Shown: positions 18,852 through 22,581 of the stretch, piece after piece
Numbering within the stretch: position 1 is the first letter of the stretch
Layout: every line of letters starts with the position of its first letter
From: an uncultured Clostridia bacterium
Lineage (GTDB): Bacteria > Bacillota > Clostridia > TANB77 > CAG-508
NCBI GenBank assembly: GCA_947630255.1
Contig: CANRGU010000009.1
Location: 1-22,581 of the forward strand
DNA length: 22,581 bases
Direction: 5' to 3'
Notes under the pieces: generated by a model
What the model was told of the DNA's origin: nothing
Databases searched by the model: none
Seen by the model: only the letters and a program-made list of their open reading frames with translations
Translations under genes and position numbers: made by a program

Positions 18852-18926
18852 ACAAAAAAGTGTAGGAAAAGTAACTTTATTCTTACTTCTTTGGATACCG
18901 TCAAACTATTGTACCCCTACACTTTT
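18852..18926 (-). terminator. Terminator-like hairpin in the rpoB leader
   Basis: Arms of 11 bases (AAAAGTGTAGG / CCTACACTTTT) enclose about 50 bases and are followed by further T residues on the minus strand. It ends about 220 bases before rpoB, so it can act as a premature terminator for rpoB transcripts. Coordinates are good to a few bases. Confidence 0.7.
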
Positions 18927-19021
18927 ATTCTATTATCAGTTTAAATTTTTAATTTTTTTATTTTAACCACCCTTAGTATTTTAAGTGTTACACACTTTAC
19001 TTGCAAAATATGTGCTTTATT

Positions 19022-19051
19022 ATAATATCATAAATAAATGTGGCTTGTCAA
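19022..19051 (-). promoter_or_regulatory. Promoter of the rpoB operon
   Basis: TTGACA (19046-19051), 18-base spacer, TATTAT (19022-19027). The -35 overlaps the stop codon of the gene at 19048-19563. Confidence 0.75.
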
Positions 19052-19563
19052 CAATTTTTTAAAATATCATCTATTTTTTTAAGAAAATTTCCAATAATAG
19101 GTTCATTTATTATCTCATATTGTTTATGTATATAATCATCATTTTGAAAATCAATTTGCCATTCTCCGATAGCATAACAAGTAGTCATTTGTGGACTACT
19201 TGATAATTCTAGAGTAAATAATCTTGGTATTCTTTTAGTTATTACTAACGATAAATATAGAGCTTGATCACATTGAGTTACTGGTTTTGGCATTATAAAA
19301 TTAAATACTTTCATTTCATTACTTAGAACAGCATATGACACAGCAAAATCATCTGGTTTTATTTCTTTGTCTAAATCTATTATATCTATGTCATCAAAAA
19401 ATTCTACTTCTTGCTTTGCATCATTCCATAACTTACAGAAATACTCTTTTATGCTATCTGGTCCGTCACTTATTAGCATGTTCATTTTTTCCCATTCTTC
19501 AAAAACTAAATTTCTTATTTTTTCATGTGCTACTATATAATGAATACTTGATTTTTCTCCCAT
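19048..19563 (-). CDS. Unrecognised 171-residue protein
   Basis: I do not recognise the family. The protein is soluble-looking, acidic, with no signal peptide or membrane segment. Notable parts are an Asp-rich stretch (FFDDIDIIDLDKEIKPDD) in the middle and MPKPVTQCDQALYLSLVITKRIPRLFTLELS in the second half, which reads like an alternating strand-rich fold. ATG at 19563 has AGGAG seven bases upstream. It sits alone between the L,D-transpeptidase gene and the rpoB promoter, in the place where rplJ-rplL would be expected in many genomes. It contains two out-of-phase CGGA strings and no shift. Codon use is like its neighbours. Confidence 0.8.
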   Translation of the reverse strand: MGEKSSIHYIVAHEKIRNLVFEEWEKMNMLISDGPDSIKEYFCKLWNDAKQEVEFFDDIDIIDLDKEIKPDDFAVSYAVLSNEMKVFNFIMPKPVTQCDQALYLSLVITKRIPRLFTLELSSSPQMTTCYAIGEWQIDFQNDDYIHKQYEIINEPIIGNFLKKIDDILKNC

Positions 19564-19666
19564 TTTTTTCTCCTATTATATATTTGCTTTTTATGGTTAT
19601 ATCATATCACAGTATAATTTTTATTGAATAGGAAAAATCATTTTTGGTAAGTATTAATCTACATAA

Positions 19667-20387
19667 TTAATCTACAGGAAAAAATCCCATTTTTATTTGT
19701 AACTCTTTATTTATCGTCTTTTGCACATATAATCCATTTGCTTTGCAATATTCTTGGACAGCCTTTTCGGTTTCTGAACCGAACTTTCCATTTGGCGTGC
19801 CTTTAAAAAATCCTAGCGTTTTTAGCTTTTTTTGTATTTCCATAACATCTGAACCATACATGCCCGATTTTAAGTCTCTTAGCCCCTTTCCAAATGCTCC
19901 GTATACTCCATCTACTATTGTTACTTTTGTTCCAATTGGTATTATTTTATAAAGTTCTGCAACTTCATCGTTATTCATTCTTATACATCCGTGTGAGCTT
20001 GCCCATCCTACTGAATATTTTTCTAAAGTTCCGTGTATGCCAAATTGTCCCCATGGAACGTTAAGCCCCATCCAGCTTCCGCCCGAAGCCTTCGCCCCAT
20101 TTTGCTTTTGAGATAATTTTCCACGTTCCTATTGGTGATGGAGTTGACCATTTTCCACCTGAGCATTTATATGTTTTTATTAATTCATCATTTTCAAATA
20201 AAAATAACTTTGAATCTTCTACATCTACTAAAATTTTATATGTACTACTATTGCTACTTGAAGTTTCAATTGCCTTTTGCGGAATGTATGATTTTATTAA
20301 AACCAATGTTAAACCTAAAATAGAAATAATCAATATAGTTATTAAAAATATTTTTAAAATTGTTTTTAAATTATAAACTTTTATCAT
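19667..20387 (-). CDS. L,D-transpeptidase (YkuD) with peptidoglycan-binding domain, read through a CGGA site
   Basis: 239 residues. N-terminal membrane anchor (about 10-33), then a YkuD domain: YKILVDVEDSKLFLFEND, TPSPIGTWKI, the HGT motif at His118 and the catalytic SHGCIRMNN with Cys134. A C-terminal PG_binding_1 domain follows (about 190-235). The enzyme cross-links peptidoglycan outside the membrane. At codon 103 the zero frame reads GGG CGG AAG and stops five codons later at 20061. CGGA as Gly gives GFG-G-SWMGLNVPWG, the conserved lead-in to the catalytic half; without it the protein has no active site. No clear SD precedes ATG 20387; a TATAAT lies only seven bases upstream of it. Confidence 0.88.
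20078..20081 (-). other. CGGA recoding site 5 (L,D-transpeptidase)
   Basis: Coding-strand context is GGG-CGGA-AGC at codon 103. The domain is cut exactly between substrate and catalytic motifs. Reading four bases as Gly joins the two halves with the expected FGGxWMG sequence. Confidence 0.85.
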
Positions 20388-20441
20388 GGTTAATTATATT
20401 AGATTATTACTAATTAATGCCTAAATTCTGGTTATTTTACT

Positions 20442-22379
20442 TTATGATTTTGTATTAAATTGTGCATATTGAACATTATCATAAATAAATTTAACTATAT
20501 CTTCTAATACTTTTAAATCATTTTCAATATTTGGAATTTCTATATATGATATAGCGCCTTCTGATGATAATTTACCAAATTCACTTTCAAAAGATAATTT
20601 TTCAAATGTGTCCATATGCTCTCTTACATCTACATGATATGAATTTGTATAATAACCTTTATCTGTTATGTCTGTTATTTCTCCAAATCTTTCTTTATCA
20701 ATTTTTGCAAAGCGATAACATAAGCTTTCTTCTGGTGCGCCGTCTAGACCAAATCCTAATCCAGTTTCTTTTTTCCATCTATCAGTTGCACTTTTCAAAT
20801 GCTTTATTACTTTAACGGCAAAATCATGTCCTTCAGGAGTTGTATGTGATACTCCTTTTACTAATTTTGTTACTTCATAAAGTCCAATATATCCTAATGA
20901 AATTGTAGAATAACCACCTTTTAATAATTTATCTATTTTTTCTTCTGGTTCCATATGGGCTATTGCTCCATATCTCCAATGTATAGGGCTAGTATTACTT
21001 AATGTTCCTAGCAATGCATAATGTCTACACATTAAAGCTTCATAGCATAGCTCTAATCTTTCATCTAATAATCTCCAAAATTCTTTATCGTCCCCATCTG
21101 CAATTATTCCAATTTGTGGAAGGTTTATGCTTACAACACCTTGATTAAATCTTCCTTCGAATTTATAATCTCCATGTTCGTCTTTCCAAGGCAATAAAAA
21201 GCTTGTGTATCCCATTGGACTAAATACATTCCCGTCATAATTTTCGCGCATTTTTTTGGCTGATATATAGGCTGGATATAAGCTCTTTGAAGAACATTTA
21301 ATTGTAAGTTTTGTTAAATAATCGTATTCTCCGCCTTTTAAGCAATTATGTTCATCTAGTACATATATTAATTTAGGAAATTCTGATGCAATATATATGC
21401 CATTTTCGTTTTTTATTCCCTGGCATCTTTGTGTAAGTATTTCTTCTATTAGTTTTGCATTTTCTTTTATATATGGATCATCTTTTTTTAGATTTAAAAA
21501 CAATGTTACATGTGGTAACTTTCCGTTTGTTGTCATTAGTGTATTTAATTGATATAAAATTGTTTGAACACCTGCAGAGATTTCTTTTTTTAGTCTTTGA
21601 TTTACTAATTTTTCTATCATTTTTGGAGTTAAATCATCGCTAAATTCTTTTTCTAACTCTTTTTTAAATTTTTCATAGCTTTTTCTTATATACTTACCCA
21701 AATGGCTTATATCTACTGATTGCCCTCCGTATTGATTTGATGCAACTTCTGCAATTATTTGCGTAGTAGCAATACATGCAACTTGAAAACTTTTTGGAGT
21801 TTCTATCATTTTTCCATTAATAACTGTTCCATTATCTAACATATCTCCAAGATTTATTAGACAACAGTTGAAAATTGGTTGCAAAAAATATTCCATATCG
21901 TGAAAATGAAGTATTCCTTCTTCATGTGCTTTTGTAATTTTTTCTGGCAATAATATTCTTTTTGTTAAATCTTTTGAAACTTCTCCTGCTATATAATCTC
22001 TTTGTGTTGATGCAATTACTGAATTTTTGCTAGTATTTTCTTCTAATAACTTTTTATTCTGATTTTTTATTATTCCTAAAATTGATTCATCTGTAGTATT
22101 TTGTTTTCTGACTAATGCTCTTGTGTAACGATAAATCATATATTTTTTTGCAAGTTCGAATTTTTTTCTATCCATCAATTGTTGCTCAATAATATCTTGT
22201 ATGTCTTCTACTAAAATTCTTTTTTTATCAAGGTCCTCTATATATTTTGTTATTTCTCTAATTTCTGATTTTGGTAGCCTTTCATTTATTTTTACTTCAT
22301 TATTTGCTTTTTCAATCGCTATTTCTATTTTCTCCCTATTATAATCTACTGCCTTTCCATCTCTTTTTATTACTTTCAT
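20442..22379 (-). CDS. nrdD: NrdD-like protein lacking the glycyl-radical domain and finger-loop cysteine
   Basis: 645 residues. It has an N-terminal ATP-cone (MKVIKRDGKAVDYNREKI, about 1-90) and a class III ribonucleotide reductase body: NCCLINLGDML, QYGGQSVDISHL, KFEGRFNQGVVSINLPQ, LSNTSPIHWRYGA. Two key parts are absent. The motif normally MGCRSFL reads MGYTSFL, with Tyr391 (TAC, 21207-21209) where the thiyl cysteine is expected. The protein stops at YAQFNTKS, just before the usual cysteine-rich zinc ribbon and the RxxGYxG glycyl-radical segment, and the 54 bases to the next gene encode neither in any frame. ATG at 22379 is six bases after GGGGG. It may be a non-catalytic paralogue or regulator, or a split enzyme; as it stands it should not reduce ribonucleotides. 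Confidence 0.85.
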   Translation of the reverse strand: MKVIKRDGKAVDYNREKIEIAIEKANNEVKINERLPKSEIREITKYIEDLDKKRILVEDIQDIIEQQLMDRKKFELAKKYMIYRYTRALVRKQNTTDESILGIIKNQNKKLLEENTSKNSVIASTQRDYIAGEVSKDLTKRILLPEKITKAHEEGILHFHDMEYFLQPIFNCCLINLGDMLDNGTVINGKMIETPKSFQVACIATTQIIAEVASNQYGGQSVDISHLGKYIRKSYEKFKKELEKEFSDDLTPKMIEKLVNQRLKKEISAGVQTILYQLNTLMTTNGKLPHVTLFLNLKKDDPYIKENAKLIEEILTQRCQGIKNENGIYIASEFPKLIYVLDEHNCLKGGEYDYLTKLTIKCSSKSLYPAYISAKKMRENYDGNVFSPMGYTSFLLPWKDEHGDYKFEGRFNQGVVSINLPQIGIIADGDDKEFWRLLDERLELCYEALMCRHYALLGTLSNTSPIHWRYGAIAHMEPEEKIDKLLKGGYSTISLGYIGLYEVTKLVKGVSHTTPEGHDFAVKVIKHLKSATDRWKKETGLGFGLDGAPEESLCYRFAKIDKERFGEITDITDKGYYTNSYHVDVREHMDTFEKLSFESEFGKLSSEGAISYIEIPNIENDLKVLEDIVKFIYDNVQYAQFNTKS

Positions 22380-22457
22380 ACTAGACCCCCTTTTTTTAAT
22401 GAGCAATGCTAGTCTTGTGTATTTGATATTATTATATACTATTGATAATTTATTTCT

Positions 22458-22471
22458 GTTGCAATTGCAAC
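22458..22471. promoter_or_regulatory. 14-base perfect palindrome upstream of the nrdD-like gene
   Basis: GTTGCAATTGCAAC, about 80 bases upstream of the start at 22379, with a TATAAT-like box at 22431-22436 between them. It could be an operator; it does not match the NrdR box I know. Confidence 0.4.
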
Positions 22472-22552
22472 TTTTTGTATGAAAAATATTTTTGCGTGCT
22501 CTGTAATAGCTGATATGACTCGTTTTGCTTTGTTGACTTTTAACTACTTTAT

Positions 22553-22581
22553 TTGATTTTTTTATTTTAGTATATTATAAT
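22553..22581 (+). promoter_or_regulatory. Possible divergent promoter at the window edge
   Basis: TTGATT (22553-22558), 17-base spacer, TATAAT (22576-22581) on the plus strand. It would read out of the window. The region is very AT-rich, so chance is possible. Apart from this and the palindrome, 22380-22581 shows no gene. Confidence 0.35.

Larger units (their letters stand above)
18629..19015 (-). promoter_or_regulatory. Long 5' leader of rpoB, candidate attenuator
   Basis: About 390 bases between the promoter at 19022-19051 and the rpoB start, with no coding potential I can support. The first part folds into a strong terminator-like hairpin (about 18852-18926). The second part contains an SD-like AAGGAGG with no start after it, and a short inverted repeat near the rpoB SD. 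The layout fits transcription attenuation. I do not recognise a known riboswitch or T-box in it. Confidence 0.5.

Noticed and set aside
1020..20081. Five independent pseudogenes or ordinary sequencing indels
   Set aside because: All five changes are the same base at the same codon context, none is in a homopolymer, no other indel type is present, and one is in rpoC. A motif-linked systematic error remains possible and is named as the main refutation.
20388..20441. Intron or frameshift hiding the NrdD C-terminus
   Set aside because: The gap to the next gene is only 54 bases and no frame encodes the zinc ribbon or glycyl-radical motif.
22380..22440. NrdR boxes upstream of the nrdD-like gene
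   Set aside because: A partial match (ACACAAGACTAG) is too weak and there is no properly spaced second box.
1..22581. CRISPR array, tRNA or rRNA genes, insertion sequences
   Set aside because: No regularly spaced repeats, no cloverleaf-like stretches, no transposase frame or terminal inverted repeats were found on either strand.

Overview
The window is strongly AT-rich. All 18 genes I can support lie on the minus strand, with SD sequences of the AGGAGG/GGGGG type. Gene families (Spo0E, the YmfF/YmfH M16 pair, a PrgI-type secretion locus, rpsU, a class III ribonucleotide reductase relative) point to a low-GC, probably anaerobic and uncultured member of the Firmicutes, class Clostridia. That placement is inference from family content only. 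The central observation is that five genes (virB4-like, prgI-like, ymfF-like, rpoC and an L,D-transpeptidase gene) each look broken by one extra base, and all five breaks are the same. The zero-frame codon is CGG followed by A, the family expects glycine there, and reading the four bases CGGA as one glycine restores the full-length protein. By my reading CGG occurs in frame nowhere else in the window, so it is never used as an ordinary arginine triplet. One site is in rpoC, directly after the last cysteine of the N-terminal zinc site, where a true frameshift should be lethal. The simplest reading is genome-wide recoding: a natural CGGA quadruplet glycine codon, or an efficient +1 shift at a vacant CGG codon. 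A repeated sequencing artefact must still be excluded. Layout by coordinate: 1-5126 holds a type IV secretion module: VirB4-like ATPase (cut by the window edge), a membrane-anchored VirB4-N-terminus-like protein, a PrgI-like protein and three VirB2/TrbC-like pilin paralogues, in three transcription units with recognisable promoters. 5320-5490 is a Spo0E-like gene with its own promoter and terminator. 5699-8277 is the ymfF-ymfH M16 peptidase pair. 8456-8626 is rpsU and 8718-9665 is prs. 9849-18628 is rpoB-rpoC-lemA-ygcG, apparently one operon, preceded by a leader of about 390 bases with a terminator-like hairpin; rplJ-rplL are not next to rpoB here. 19048-22379 holds an unrecognised protein, the L,D-transpeptidase and a NrdD-like protein that lacks both the glycyl-radical C-terminus and the expected finger-loop cysteine. 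A possible plus-strand promoter at the right edge suggests a divergent gene beyond the window. I see no tRNA, rRNA, CRISPR array or insertion sequence.
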